In this document: positions 21,761 to 31,381 of the stretch, piece by piece
Layout: each line of letters starts with the position of its first letter
Numbering within the stretch: the first letter of the stretch is position 1
NCBI GenBank assembly: GCA_015056495.1
Contig: SVGC01000010.1
Span: 1 to 64,000 of the forward strand
DNA from: Butyrivibrio sp.
GTDB lineage: Bacteria; Bacillota; Clostridia; Lachnospirales; Lachnospiraceae
Direction of reading: 5' to 3'
DNA length: 64,000 nt
Made by a program: the position numbers and the translations under genes
Notes under the pieces: model-generated
What the model was told of the DNA's origin: nothing
The model's input: only the letters and a program-made list of their open reading frames with translations
The model's database searches: none

Positions 21761-23383
21761 ATGCCGGCAAGAATCAAAGCATTGTTGGACAAAGCTTTAG
21801 AGTGGTGGAATAAGTTTACCATTAAGCAAAAAACATTGATAATCAGTGTGGCTTCAGCCGCGCTTGTTACTATAGTCATTCTGGTTACAATTCTCAATCA
21901 GCCAAGGTATGTACTTCTTGTAAACGCAGAGTCAACAAAAGAGGCGTCTACAGTTACAGACCTTCTTGAAGGTGAGAATATTCCTTATCAGATATCTAAT
22001 GACGGGCTGCAGATCAAAGTCCTGGAAAAGGATGAAGCAAATGCCAGCCTTCTTCTTGGCGCCAATGATATTCCTTCAGAAGGATATAGCATTGACAACG
22101 TCACAAGTGGTAGTTTTTCAACTACTGAATCAGATAAGCAGAAAAAATATGTTTATTACCTGGAAAGCAGACTCGAGAATCAGTTCATGACATGCTTTGA
22201 TGCCATTGAATCTGCAAGAGTTGAACTTCATATTCCTGATGATGATGGAACTCTTATAGCCAATACGCAGGAATCATCAGCAACGATCCTTTTAGAGCTT
22301 GACCCTGCTATCGAATTTACAGAAGATAATGCCTCTTATCTGGCAAGAGCCGTTGCTACAGCACTTGGCAATAAGACAACTGACCAGATCGTGATCATGG
22401 ACACAGCTGGTAATCTTCTTTTTTCCGGAAGTGAAGAATCATCTGTTGCCGGCCTTGCAAGTACTCAGCTCACTGTAAAAGCCAAGGCAGAACAGCAGAT
22501 GAAGGGAGAGGTCAAAACAGTTCTTCTTGGAACCAACAGATACGACAACATTGAAGTAGCCAGCAATCTCATAATAGATTTTTCCGATCAGGAATCAACT
22601 TATCATGGATATACTCCGGCAGAAGACCAGACACAGGGTGTTCTCAGTCATGAAGATACCTACACAGCAGAGAATATCAATGGTGTCAGCGGTATCCCTG
22701 GAACTGATAGTAACGAAGGTGATGAGACTACATATGTAACTCAGGATAGTGAGACTTCTTCATCAAATATCGAAGAGATTTCAAGAGACTATCTTCCAAA
22801 TGAGACTATCACTACAACCACTACACCAGGAGGAAAAGTGGATTACACCAACTCATCTATCTCAGTTACAGCGATCAATTATGTCATTGTAAAAGAAGAT
22901 GATTTTAATGAAGCTGATGCCGGCATGACCTGGGAAGAGTACAAGGCAGCCAATAGCGAACCCGTTGCCATAGATGGAGATCTCACTTCTGATATCAATA
23001 TCATCGCCAAGGCAACAGGCATTGCAAGTAGCAATATAGCTCTTGCAGCATACAATCAGAATGTATTTTTTGATTCAGAAGGAAGCAATATATCTCTTAC
23101 AGATATTTTACAGATCGTGCTGATCCTGATCATTCTTGCACTTCTGGCATTTGTAGTACTCAGAAGCATGATGACAGAGAAACAGCAGCAGGAGGAAGAG
23201 GAGATTCCAGAGCAGCTGTCTGTTGAGCAGCTCCTTGAGTCACAGCCGGTGGAAGAGGCACTTGATAATATCGAAATGGATGAAGGTTCAGAAACCAAGC
23301 GTCTTATTGAGAAGTTTATCGATGAAAATCCTGAAGCCGCAGCTAATCTGCTTAGGAACTGGCTTAACGAGGAATACGGCTGA
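21761..23383 (+). CDS. fliF: MS-ring protein FliF
   Basis: A 540-residue membrane-ring protein. The first transmembrane helix lies around 22-42 (TLIISVASAALVTIVILVTI) and a second near 445-465 (ILQIVLILIILALLAFVVL). Between them is the ring-building extracytoplasmic region with YVYYLESRLENQF and the PDDDGTLIANTQESSATILL block. The C-terminal cytoplasmic tail (RLIEKFIDENPEAAANLLRNW) is the FliG-binding helix. The TTG start at 21734 is rejected, because the AGGGGAGAGGGGC site serves the ATG at 21761. It forms the base on which rotor and export gate are built. Confidence 0.93.
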   Translation: MPARIKALLDKALEWWNKFTIKQKTLIISVASAALVTIVILVTILNQPRYVLLVNAESTKEASTVTDLLEGENIPYQISNDGLQIKVLEKDEANASLLLGANDIPSEGYSIDNVTSGSFSTTESDKQKKYVYYLESRLENQFMTCFDAIESARVELHIPDDDGTLIANTQESSATILLELDPAIEFTEDNASYLARAVATALGNKTTDQIVIMDTAGNLLFSGSEESSVAGLASTQLTVKAKAEQQMKGEVKTVLLGTNRYDNIEVASNLIIDFSDQESTYHGYTPAEDQTQGVLSHEDTYTAENINGVSGIPGTDSNEGDETTYVTQDSETSSSNIEEISRDYLPNETITTTTTPGGKVDYTNSSISVTAINYVIVKEDDFNEADAGMTWEEYKAANSEPVAIDGDLTSDINIIAKATGIASSNIALAAYNQNVFFDSEGSNISLTDILQIVLILIILALLAFVVLRSMMTEKQQQEEEEIPEQLSVEQLLESQPVEEALDNIEMDEGSETKRLIEKFIDENPEAAANLLRNWLNEEYG

Positions 23384-23459
23384 TAGGGGTCTGGGCACAA
23401 GGATGACTTGGAGCCAAATTAATTAGTAGCAGTAACAAAGTTGATAGGGGTGATGAGAA

Positions 23460-24500
23460 TTGGCAGAAGAAACTAGCATGGCCGAAGGCGCTGCGCTGAC
23501 AGCCGACCTGTCCGGTACGCAAAAAGCAGCAATATTACTGATAGCTCTGGGACCAGAGAAGTCCTCAGCTATTTTTAAACACCTAAAGGAAGATGAAATT
23601 GAAGAGCTGACATTGGAAATAGCCAATACAAGAAGTATCACTCCTCAGATAAAAGAGGCCGTGATAAATGAGTTCTATGGCATATGTCTGGCTCAGCAAT
23701 ACATCGCTGAAGGTGGTATTAACTATGCTAAGGAACTTCTGGAGAAGGCTCTTGGTGAAGATAAGGCTATGGATGTTATCAGTAAGCTGACAGCATCACT
23801 GCAGGTAAAACCTTTCGAATTTATCAGAAAAACAGATCCTTCACAGCTCCTTACATTTATTCAGGACGAGCATCCGCAGACTATCGCTCTTATCCTGTCT
23901 TACATGTCTCCGGCTCAGAGTGCAATGATCCTGGGTGCTCTGCCGCCTGAGAGACAGGCCGATGTAACTAAACGTATAGCAACCATGGACCGTACAAGTC
24001 CTGAGACTATAAAAGACGTTGAGAGAGTACTGGAATCCAAGCTGTCATCACTGGTAAATCAGGACTTCACTATTATTGGTGGTGTCGATGCTGTTGTTGA
24101 GATCCTCAATACTGTTGACCGTGCTACTGAAAAACATATTATGGAGACTCTCGAAATCGAAGAGCCAGAGCTTGCTGATGAGATCAGAAAGAAGATGTTC
24201 GTATTCGAAGACGTACTTCTTCTGGACGACAGATCTATCCAGAGAGTGCTGCGTGATGTTGATAACAGTGACCTTGCTCTTGCATGTAAGGGCGCTACTG
24301 AAAACGTTCAGACCGCTATCTTTAACAACCTGTCTAAACGTCTTGCTGTTATGATCAAGGAAGATATGGACTTCATGGGTCCTGTTCGTATGAAGGATGT
24401 TGAAGAGGCTCAGCAGAAGATCGTTAACGTTATCAGAAAACTTGAAGATTCTGGTGAAATTGTTATCTCCAGAGGCGGAGGTGATGAGCTAGTTGTCTAA
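23460..24500 (+). CDS. fliG: Flagellar motor switch protein FliG
   Basis: A 346-residue rotor protein. LSGTQKAAILLIALGPEKSS starts the FliF-binding N-terminal domain; the EHPQTIALILSYM motif is the middle-domain FliM contact; the C-terminal torque helix has RSIQRVLRDVDNSDLALACK with its charged residues in place. It converts stator force into rotation. It starts with TTG, about 8 bases behind AGGGGTGAT. Its last bases overlap the start of fliH. Confidence 0.96.
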   Translation: MAEETSMAEGAALTADLSGTQKAAILLIALGPEKSSAIFKHLKEDEIEELTLEIANTRSITPQIKEAVINEFYGICLAQQYIAEGGINYAKELLEKALGEDKAMDVISKLTASLQVKPFEFIRKTDPSQLLTFIQDEHPQTIALILSYMSPAQSAMILGALPPERQADVTKRIATMDRTSPETIKDVERVLESKLSSLVNQDFTIIGGVDAVVEILNTVDRATEKHIMETLEIEEPELADEIRKKMFVFEDVLLLDDRSIQRVLRDVDNSDLALACKGATENVQTAIFNNLSKRLAVMIKEDMDFMGPVRMKDVEEAQQKIVNVIRKLEDSGEIVISRGGGDELVV

Positions 24501-25386
24501 GAATCTGTATAAAGCCAGTTTTGTAACAATTGAGAGGCAAGGCAAAAGAGTCATCGACAACAATGACCTTGCTCAAAAGAGAATAGATGAATTTAATATG
24601 AAAGAACGCCAGCGACTGGCTGAAGAACTTGCTGCCCAGGGACAGGGTATGGAAGGCGGCGGCGGAGAGTTTGTGGAAGGACTTGATGCTGCTCAGATCA
24701 GCAGGCTGACGGAAGATTTTGGAGATGAAGAATCAAGTAACCTTGGCTATCAGAGCGAGTCTGATGAAGAAACCATGGCTAAGATCCAGGAACAGATAGA
24801 AGCTATGGTAGCAGATGCCAGAGCTCAGGCAGATCAGATCCTTGCAGATGCCCAGGCTCAGGCAGACCAGATAAAGGATGATGCGATGCAGCAGGGCAGA
24901 GCTCAGGGCTATGAAGAAGGCTACAATCAGGGCGTTTCCGAAGCTGAAAATATTAAAGCCGAGGCAGAGCAGGAGCGAGCAGCTCTTGAAGAACAGTATC
25001 AGCAGCTTGTTGATGAGATGGAGCCTCAGCTGGTAGATGTTATCACTGATATTTTTGAACATGTATTTAATATCGATTTTAGAGAAGATAAAAAAATAGT
25101 ACTTCACCTGTTGAAGTCTACTCTCAGCAGAGTCGAGCCCGGCAACAACATGATAGTCCATGTATCATCAATGGATTATGACATGATGCTGGAAGAAAGA
25201 GGAAGACTTGAGGAGGCTATTACAGCACCTAATGCATCCCTTGAGATCATTGAAGATCCGACCCTGAAAGAAAATGAATGCATGGTGGAGACTGATGGTG
25301 GTGTTTTTGATTGCAGCATAGGAGTAGAACTATCAGAGCTGATCAGAAAGCTCAAGCTATTGTCCTATGACAGACAACGTCATTAA
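24493..25386 (+). CDS. fliH: Flagellar assembly protein FliH
   Basis: A 297-residue soluble stator of the export ATPase, which holds FliI in an inactive form and links it to FliN/FliY. A long coiled coil with Ala/Gln/Asp heptads (about 95-170: ARAQADQILADAQAQADQI) is typical, and the C-terminal part (from EPQLVDVITDIFEHVFN) is the FliI-binding domain. The start is a TTG inside the last codons of fliG (8-base overlap) behind GGAGGTGATG, an almost perfect ribosome site. It overlaps fliI by 20 bases. Gly/Glu-rich N-terminal residues are variable. Confidence 0.88.
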   Translation: MSKNLYKASFVTIERQGKRVIDNNDLAQKRIDEFNMKERQRLAEELAAQGQGMEGGGGEFVEGLDAAQISRLTEDFGDEESSNLGYQSESDEETMAKIQEQIEAMVADARAQADQILADAQAQADQIKDDAMQQGRAQGYEEGYNQGVSEAENIKAEAEQERAALEEQYQQLVDEMEPQLVDVITDIFEHVFNIDFREDKKIVLHLLKSTLSRVEPGNNMIVHVSSMDYDMMLEERGRLEEAITAPNASLEIIEDPTLKENECMVETDGGVFDCSIGVELSELIRKLKLLSYDRQRH

Positions 25387-26752
25387 GGAGAAGAAGTTTT
25401 TGTTAACAAGTAAGATTGATTATGATAAATACAAAAAACTTCAAAACATGCCTTTTTACAGGATGAGCGGTAAGGTGATCAATGTCATTGGACTGACTAT
25501 TGAATCCGCAGGTCCTGATGCCAAGCTTGGAGATATCTGCTGGATATACCCCAAGAAAAAGGATTCTGATGTATCGTCACCTTCAGGCAGACCTACAATG
25601 GCAGAGGTTGTTGGTTTTAAGAATAATCATGTACAGCTGATGCCTTATCAGAATACCAGTGGTATTGGAAGTGGCAGTATTGTTGAAAATACTGATGCGC
25701 CACTTAGGGTTAACGTCGGTGAAGGCCTTCTTGGTAAGACTCTTGACGGACTTGGACGTATCGATGGTACGACCTATGGACAGGGCTCCATTCTTGAAAA
25801 TGGTATTTCCTATTCCGTAGAGAATCAGCCACCGGACCCTATGACCAGAGACCCAATATCAGAGGTTCTTCCCCTTGGAGTTAAGGCTGTGGATGGACTT
25901 TTGACTGTAGGAAAAGGACAGCGTATCGGCATATTTGCAGGCTCCGGTGTTGGTAAATCAACGCTCCTTGGCATGTTTGCAAGAAATACAGCGGCCGATA
26001 TCAATGTCATCGCGCTTATAGGAGAGCGTGGCCGTGAGGTCAGGGAATTTATAGAAAGAGACCTGGGTCCCGAAGGTATGGCCCGTTCAGTAGTTGTTGT
26101 AGCGACCTCTGATAAGCCGGCCCTTGAGAGACTTAAGGCAGCCAAAACAGCAACCTCAATTGCCGAGTATTTTAGAGATCAGGGAAAAGATGTATTGCTC
26201 ATGATGGACTCTCTTACCCGTTTTTCAATGGCTCAGAGAGAAATCGGTCTTGCCAATGGCGAACCGCCTGTTTCAAGAGGCTATCCGCCTTCTGTGTACG
26301 CTGAGATGCCCAAGCTCCTTGAGAGAGCGGGCAAGTCCAGAAAAGGCTCCATTACAGGCCTCTACACAGTACTTGTAGACGGTGATGATTTTAATGAACC
26401 TATTACAGACCTTGCCAGATCTATCCTGGACGGCCATATAGTCCTTGATCGTAAGCTGGCGCAAAAAAATCATTACCCGGCCATAGACGTACTGGCCAGC
26501 ATTTCAAGATGTATGAGTGCAATTGCATCTCCTGAGCAGAAAAAGGCTGCAGGTCAGATGAAGAATGTAATGGCTGTATATAACGATGCTGAAGATCTGA
26601 TAAACATCGGTGCCTACAAAGCCGGTGCCAATAAAAATATAGATTATGCTATTTCGAAGATCGATCAGGTAAATGCTTTTCTTATGCAGGAAACTGATGC
26701 AAAATTTACTTTTGATGAGGAAGTGGCACAGCTCCAGAGTATTTTTAGTTAA
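25367..26752 (+). CDS. fliI: Flagellar export ATPase FliI
   Basis: A 461-residue F1-beta-like ATPase that energises flagellar export. The P-loop is GIFAGSGVGKSTLLG, followed by VIALIGERGREVREFIERDL, LLMMDSLTRFSMAQREI (Walker B) and PPVSRGYPPSVYAEMPKLLERAG, all hallmarks of type III secretion ATPases. The N-terminal 20 residues would bind FliH. It starts within the last 20 bases of fliH. The length is usual for the family. Confidence 0.97.
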   Translation: MTDNVIKEKKFLLTSKIDYDKYKKLQNMPFYRMSGKVINVIGLTIESAGPDAKLGDICWIYPKKKDSDVSSPSGRPTMAEVVGFKNNHVQLMPYQNTSGIGSGSIVENTDAPLRVNVGEGLLGKTLDGLGRIDGTTYGQGSILENGISYSVENQPPDPMTRDPISEVLPLGVKAVDGLLTVGKGQRIGIFAGSGVGKSTLLGMFARNTAADINVIALIGERGREVREFIERDLGPEGMARSVVVVATSDKPALERLKAAKTATSIAEYFRDQGKDVLLMMDSLTRFSMAQREIGLANGEPPVSRGYPPSVYAEMPKLLERAGKSRKGSITGLYTVLVDGDDFNEPITDLARSILDGHIVLDRKLAQKNHYPAIDVLASISRCMSAIASPEQKKAAGQMKNVMAVYNDAEDLINIGAYKAGANKNIDYAISKIDQVNAFLMQETDAKFTFDEEVAQLQSIFS

Positions 26753-26767
26753 AGGAAGATGCGTGCT

Positions 26768-27223
26768 ATGGCAAGATTTGTCTATTCTATGCAGACTGTT
26801 CTTAATGTCAAGAAGAAGACAGAAGATCAGGTAAAAATGGAATTTGCCCAGGCCCAGATGAAGCTGAATGCTGAAGTGGACAAGCTCAATGAGCTCAGAG
26901 GCAGGAAGGTATCCTATATCCAATATGGCGTGGAACTTAGGCAGACCAGATTGGATGTTCAGGAGATCGCTGATACTAATTATGCCGTAGCTCAGATGGA
27001 TGTTCTCATCAAAAATCAGGAAAGAGTTGTCCAGTTCTACCGTATGGAGTTTGAAAAAGTCAGAGCCAGACTCAGGATCGCAGTGCAGGAGCGCAAGATG
27101 CAGGAGAGGCTCAGGGAAAAAGCTTTCGAAGAGTTCCTTGAAGAGGAAAAGAAGGCTGAATTTAAGGAGATGGATCAGAGAACCAGTTTTACTTATGGTC
27201 AAAGAATAAACGAACAGGAATGA
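26768..27223 (+). CDS. fliJ: Flagellar export chaperone FliJ
   Basis: A 151-residue helical protein made of two long coiled coils, as expected for FliJ, which sits in the FliI ring and couples it to the export gate. The start MARFVYSMQTVLNVKKKTED fits the family's N-terminus (a hydrophobic stretch then L-x-x-K). The C-terminal half is rich in Arg, Glu and Lys. The ATG at 26768 is chosen since AAAGGAAG ends 9 bases earlier; the one at 26759 touches that site. It is placed right after fliI as in B. subtilis. Confidence 0.82.
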   Translation: MARFVYSMQTVLNVKKKTEDQVKMEFAQAQMKLNAEVDKLNELRGRKVSYIQYGVELRQTRLDVQEIADTNYAVAQMDVLIKNQERVVQFYRMEFEKVRARLRIAVQERKMQERLREKAFEEFLEEEKKAEFKEMDQRTSFTYGQRINEQE

Positions 27224-27251
27224 TTGTGAATAACAATCAACGGAGAGACAT

Positions 27252-28208
27252 ATGGCAGACGAGAACAATATACCAGATGACCCTAAACTGGCCAAAGCGC
27301 AATTAAAAGCCGACAGAAAAAAATTCAAGGATGAGCTGAAGGCACAGAAAAAGGAACAGAAAGAAAGAGAGCAGGAACTTGCTGAGAGGCAGGCGGAGAT
27401 AAATGGTGACAATGGTGGTGGTCTTGCAACGCTTATGATCACGCTGCTCATTATCATCATATGGCTTATCATCATGGCTCTTCTCATCAAGATGGATGTG
27501 GGCGGTTTTGGCTCAGGTGTCCTGGCGCCTATTATCGGAGATGTTCCTTATGTAAATATGATCCTGCCGGAAGGGTCAACTACTCAGAATGTTACCTACA
27601 ATACTTATAATGTTAATGTCAGCTCTGATGGAAGCAGCACTGGCGCTTCAGTTGGTATTAACAATATGGATGAGGCCAATGCTTACATCAAGAGGCTTGA
27701 AAATGCTCTAAAGGATGAGATGGAGCTTAACAGCCAGTACGCCTCATCTATAGAAAAGCTTCAGGCTGAGGTTGAAAGGCTACAGCCTTTTGAAGAAGAG
27801 CAGGCCGAGTTTGAGGAGCAGCGGGCCAGCTTCTACAACAGCATCGTATATGGTGATTATGCTCCGGATGCTGATGCCTACGCTTCATATTATGCAATGA
27901 TAGAGCCTGACATAGCTGCCCAGATATATGCGCAGATCGTCAGCGATTCTGTTACAGATGAAGCTATCGAAGAATATGCCAAGACCTATTCAGGAATGAA
28001 GGCCAAGGCTGCAGCAGCTATTTTTGATGAAATGGTTGAAAATCAAGATCAGGCAGAGCTTGTTGCCAAGATCCTTGCCAAGATGAGCAGCGAAAATCGT
28101 GGTGATATCCTTGCAGCTATGGCAGAAGACAACGCAGCAAGAGTTACAAGGCTTCTTGAGCCATCATCCCTTCAGAGTGAGAGCACTGAGGTAACGGGAA
28201 CAAATTAA
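27252..28208 (+). CDS. MotE/YlxF-like flagellar protein
   Basis: A 318-residue protein with a lysine/glutamate-rich N-terminus, one transmembrane helix (about 58-80: TLMITLLIIIIWLIIMALLI) and an extracytoplasmic part: a coiled coil (about 140-185) and a C-terminal MgtE-N-like region (IAAQIYAQIV, AAAAIFDEMVENQDQAELVAKIL, ENRGDILAAM). MotE-type proteins guide MotC or FliK-like partners; in Firmicutes the equivalent gene ylxF stands between fliJ and fliK, as here. A strong terminator follows in the gap before fliK. The GGAGAGAC ribosome site precedes the ATG. Confidence 0.75.
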   Translation: MADENNIPDDPKLAKAQLKADRKKFKDELKAQKKEQKEREQELAERQAEINGDNGGGLATLMITLLIIIIWLIIMALLIKMDVGGFGSGVLAPIIGDVPYVNMILPEGSTTQNVTYNTYNVNVSSDGSSTGASVGINNMDEANAYIKRLENALKDEMELNSQYASSIEKLQAEVERLQPFEEEQAEFEEQRASFYNSIVYGDYAPDADAYASYYAMIEPDIAAQIYAQIVSDSVTDEAIEEYAKTYSGMKAKAAAAIFDEMVENQDQAELVAKILAKMSSENRGDILAAMAEDNAARVTRLLEPSSLQSESTEVTGTN

Positions 28209-28247
28209 GAATTATTTATATAAAATTTATATATTTACCGAACATAG

Positions 28248-28297
28248 ATCGGACATTCAGGTTAAGAAAACAGCCTGTTTGTCCGATATTTTTTTTG
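28248..28297 (+). terminator. Strong intrinsic terminator inside the cluster
   Basis: ATCGGACA (28248-28255) pairs with TGTCCGAT (28280-28287), with an inner CAGG/CCTG stem and a run of eight T. It lies 39 bases behind the motE-like stop, so the first nine genes may form their own unit. Confidence 0.8.
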
Positions 28298-28337
28298 AGG
28301 AAGTATCTGGAATATTATGCATTTTTGAGCCCTGGCT

Positions 28338-28391
28338 GCTAAGTGCCTTGGATAAGCATTTAGCGAAAAAAGCATGACTCAAAGATCATGC
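28338..28391 (+). other. Two hairpins in the leader of fliK
   Basis: GCTAAGTGC (28338-28346) pairs with GCATTTAGC (28356-28364, one G-U), then GCATGA (28372-28377) pairs with TCATGC (28386-28391), followed by a U-rich patch. The 233-base gap 28209-28441 thus holds a terminator, these hairpins and the fliK ribosome site, but no gene. Confidence 0.5.
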
Positions 28392-28441
28392 CCGATTTTA
28401 TTTTGGAGAACCTTGACAACTAAATGAAAGGAGATGACAGC

Positions 28442-29908
28442 ATGGGAGCGGTTAATGCACAGGATGTTCTCACACTGGCAGGCGTTTCACCCGGTCAGAC
28501 AGCTGACTTGTTAAAAATGCCAGGCAACAGCCAGATAGATACATCCACAGACTCTTTTGCATCTGTTTTACACAAGACTACACAATTCAGCGTTTCCGTA
28601 TCAGTTAATACATCTGAGAGAAACATAGCTAATCTGGCCGTAGATGATAATTCAACAGACAAGCTGCAGAACGTTCAAAAGGACGATGGAGCGGCCAAGA
28701 CAGATGAAGACGCCAAGACTGATAAAAAAGACCAGAACAATTTAAAGGCTGATAATAAATCTAAGGAAACAGAGAATACTAAATCTGATCCTAAACAGGA
28801 TGCAGCGGTAGATAAAGCAGAGAAGGCAGGCAAGGATCTTATAAAAGATGTTTCTGAAAAGCTTGAGATCAGTGAAGAAGAGGTTGTAAACGCAATGGAG
28901 GTCTTAGGGATCAGCGCTATCGATCTCTTACAGCCAGAGAATATGGCAGATCTTGTTAATCTGATCGTAGAACAGTCAGAGAACTTGCAGATCATTGATA
29001 ACGGCGGTTTGTTCAATGCCATTGATGAGCTGATGGAGGATTCTTCCAATGCAATGCAGGATATCTTAGACGAGCTTGGAGTTACTCAGGAAGAATTTGA
29101 CGGACTTCTTACAGAGGCAGTTAAGAACAGGAATCCACAGCAGGAAATAATGACTTTTGCAGATCAGACCAAAGAAGATAATGCCACTATCATTGATCCA
29201 ATGCAGGATAAACAGAGTATTGAGATCAAAAAGCCTGAATTTGAAGATCATGAAGATCATGGATCAGGTCATGACGAAAAAAGAAAGGCTGAGTATTTTG
29301 GCAAGGTTTCAACAACAGCAGTTAAAGACACAATAGATATGCTTCAGGATCATGATATGTCAGTCAATTCTTTTTGGAATCAGCTGATGGATAAGGTAAA
29401 TGACAGCATAGCCAATACTTCTCAGATCCAGGAAAACAGTCTTCATACATCTGCCCGCGACATAATCGATCAGGTTACAGAATTTATCAAGGTCAGTGTA
29501 GAAACAGATATGACTAAAATGGAGCTTAGACTTCATCCGGAAAGCCTTGGAAATATCAATATCATGCTTGCATCCACCAAGGATGGCAACATGGTAGCAC
29601 AGTTTACTACACAGAATGAAACTGTGAGAGATGCTCTTTTATCTCAGATAGCTCAGCTGCAGAAGCAGTTCAATGAACAGGGACTTAAAGTAACAGAGAT
29701 CAGCGTTTCAGTTGAGACTCATGCTTTTGAACAGAACCTTGAACAGAATGAGCACAGATCTGGCGAAGAAGAGGCTCAGAGCAAAAAGACAAGAAGGATC
29801 AATCTTGGGGACTTAAGTCTTGAAATTGATGACGAGATGGATGATGCGGATAAGCTCGTAGCAGAAATGATGGCCGCAAATGGCAATACAATTGATTACA
29901 CGGCCTGA
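28442..29908 (+). CDS. fliK: Hook-length control protein FliK
   Basis: A 488-residue protein: a long, low-complexity N-terminal part rich in Asp, Lys and Thr (molecular-ruler part) and a conserved C-terminal domain (about 375-450) with TKMELRLHPESLGNINIMLA and LLSQIAQLQKQFNEQGLKV. FliK is secreted while the hook grows and switches export from hook to filament subunits. The ATG at 28442 has AAAGGAGATGAC before it; an in-frame start at 28424 would place that site inside the gene. It may be transcribed separately from the upstream genes because a strong terminator lies ahead. Confidence 0.88.
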   Translation: MGAVNAQDVLTLAGVSPGQTADLLKMPGNSQIDTSTDSFASVLHKTTQFSVSVSVNTSERNIANLAVDDNSTDKLQNVQKDDGAAKTDEDAKTDKKDQNNLKADNKSKETENTKSDPKQDAAVDKAEKAGKDLIKDVSEKLEISEEEVVNAMEVLGISAIDLLQPENMADLVNLIVEQSENLQIIDNGGLFNAIDELMEDSSNAMQDILDELGVTQEEFDGLLTEAVKNRNPQQEIMTFADQTKEDNATIIDPMQDKQSIEIKKPEFEDHEDHGSGHDEKRKAEYFGKVSTTAVKDTIDMLQDHDMSVNSFWNQLMDKVNDSIANTSQIQENSLHTSARDIIDQVTEFIKVSVETDMTKMELRLHPESLGNINIMLASTKDGNMVAQFTTQNETVRDALLSQIAQLQKQFNEQGLKVTEISVSVETHAFEQNLEQNEHRSGEEEAQSKKTRRINLGDLSLEIDDEMDDADKLVAEMMAANGNTIDYTA

Positions 29909-29950
29909 TTTTACAAACAATAGCAGAGCAAAAATAATAGGAGGGAGTAC

Positions 29951-30661
29951 ATGTCAGATAATAGTAATATTACCAATGTGAATGCTGTTATTGAAGATGG
30001 TAAGGTGCTTGATACTACTACCAAAAAGACCAACACCACTAATTCTGGATATGATAAAGATGCTTTTATGAACATCCTCGTAGCTCAGATGAAGTATCAG
30101 GATCCACTGCAGCCGACTTCTAATACAGAGTACATTTCACAGTATGCTACTTTTACCCAGGTTGAGCAGTTGCAGAATATGGCTGATGCCATGACTCTAT
30201 CAAGAGCTTCTGATCTTGTAGGTAAGACAGTTATCATCAATCAGACAAGTGAAGCAACAGGTACTACTACTCAGATTCAGGGTAAGGTTGATTACGTAAC
30301 ATACAGCGCTGGCGAGGCATATCTCAACATCGATGGTACCAACTACAAGATGGATAACCTTTATGCAGTTGCTGATGATGATTACATTACAGCTCAGGAG
30401 ACAGCAGAGAAGTTTGAAGAAGCTATCGACAATCTGCCATCAACAATTGAACAGGTTAGTCTTGATAATGCTGAGACTATCAACAGTCTGGGAATTGCTT
30501 ATGATGGATTCTCTGATAAGGTAAAGAGCTTTATCGATACTGATCATGTTACAGCACTTAAGCAGTACATCCTGAGAATATCAGATCTTCAGAAGGCAGC
30601 AGACTCAGGTACAAGCACAGATTCAACCAGCACTTCAAGCACAACAACAGCTACAACATAA
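29951..30661 (+). CDS. flgD: Hook-capping protein FlgD
   Basis: A 236-residue scaffolding protein that caps the growing hook. The N-terminal export and assembly block KDAFMNILVAQMKYQDPLQP is the diagnostic FlgD motif, followed by NTEYISQYATFTQVEQLQNM. The middle part has the usual SLVGKTV-like strand (ASDLVGKTVIINQ). The C-terminal tail is Ser/Thr-rich and probably disordered. It is removed when the hook is complete. Its start follows AGGAGGGAGTAC, an excellent ribosome site, 42 bases after fliK. Confidence 0.93.
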   Translation: MSDNSNITNVNAVIEDGKVLDTTTKKTNTTNSGYDKDAFMNILVAQMKYQDPLQPTSNTEYISQYATFTQVEQLQNMADAMTLSRASDLVGKTVIINQTSEATGTTTQIQGKVDYVTYSAGEAYLNIDGTNYKMDNLYAVADDDYITAQETAEKFEEAIDNLPSTIEQVSLDNAETINSLGIAYDGFSDKVKSFIDTDHVTALKQYILRISDLQKAADSGTSTDSTSTSSTTTATT

Positions 30662-30765
30662 GACTGGATTTATAATTTACTAAACTAGCTACATTAAAAA
30701 AGTAACATAAAGTTTATTTTTTCAAAAAGAATTGTTATTAAATAATCTCATGGAGGAGACGATAT

Positions 30766-31170
30766 ATGATACAGAACAATTCAAATTTCCTCTCCATTGA
30801 GCAGGTACAAAGTCAATATTTAAACAACAAACCAAAACAGGTTAGCATGAAGCCTTCACAGAATGGTTATTCTTTTAACCAGGTTCTGGAACAGATCCAA
30901 AGCCAGAATGCTACAGAAGGTGTAAAATTTTCCAAACATGCGATGGAAAGACTTGGCGATAGAAATATTGAACTTACAGATACACAGATGGCTCGACTGA
31001 ATAAGGGCATGATTCAGGCAGAAGAGAAGGGAATAAATGAATCTCTAATACTGGTAGATCAGCTGGCATTTATAGTAAATGTTCCAAACAATACAGTGGT
31101 TACAGCAATGGATCAGACCAGTACAGATAGTAATGTTTTTACTAATATAGACGGAGCAGTTATTGCATGA
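30766..31170 (+). CDS. Flagellar operon protein (Flg_new/TIGR02530 type)
   Basis: A 134-residue protein with the signature of the small flagellar family usually encoded between flgD and flgE in Firmicutes: VKFSKHAMERLGDRNIELTD, then ARLNKGMIQAEEKGINESLILVD and the ending AFIVNVPNNTVVTAMD. The helical middle lies near 55-105. Its role is not settled; it is thought to accompany hook assembly. It is cytoplasmic with no signal peptide. A GGAGGAGACG site precedes the start. Confidence 0.85.
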   Translation: MIQNNSNFLSIEQVQSQYLNNKPKQVSMKPSQNGYSFNQVLEQIQSQNATEGVKFSKHAMERLGDRNIELTDTQMARLNKGMIQAEEKGINESLILVDQLAFIVNVPNNTVVTAMDQTSTDSNVFTNIDGAVIA

Positions 31171-31381
31171 CTGGACCTTAAGCTACCTGACCGGTAGACA
31201 GGAAGTCATAGATTCCTGACTGACAGATGGAATCTAAAGCTTTACGATCCGTCCTCACTGGGATGAGAGTATAAGTTTTGATTTTCTTCAATGTGAAGCA
31301 AATGACATTAAGTGTTATTTTGTTTGATTGAAATAATTCGAATTTATATTCTGTCCTGAATTAATTGGAGGACTTTTCGTT
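31171..31381. other. Structured gap before flgE
   Basis: This 211-base gap has no gene but two good hairpins, CTACC-TGAC-CGGTAG (31182-31197) and CAGGAA/TTCCTG (31199-31219), and a later stem CCTCACTGGGATGAG near 31253-31267, followed by U-rich sequence. The flgE ribosome site is GGAGGA at 31367-31372. Confidence 0.4.

Noticed and set aside
26504-27490. A 328-codon minus-strand frame across fliJ and the motE-like gene
   Set aside because: It is antisense to well-supported flagellar genes, very rich in Ser/Phe/Leu as expected from an antisense shadow, and has no ribosome site or domain.
28300-28441. TTGACA at 28413 as the -35 box of a fliK promoter
   Set aside because: A -10 box at 17 bases would fall at the ribosome site and start codon, and none is present, so transcription could not begin before fliK.
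31171-31381. Possible c-di-GMP (GEMM) riboswitch before flgE
   Set aside because: The GCAAA-type core and tetraloop receptor expected for GEMM are not visible; only simple hairpins remain.
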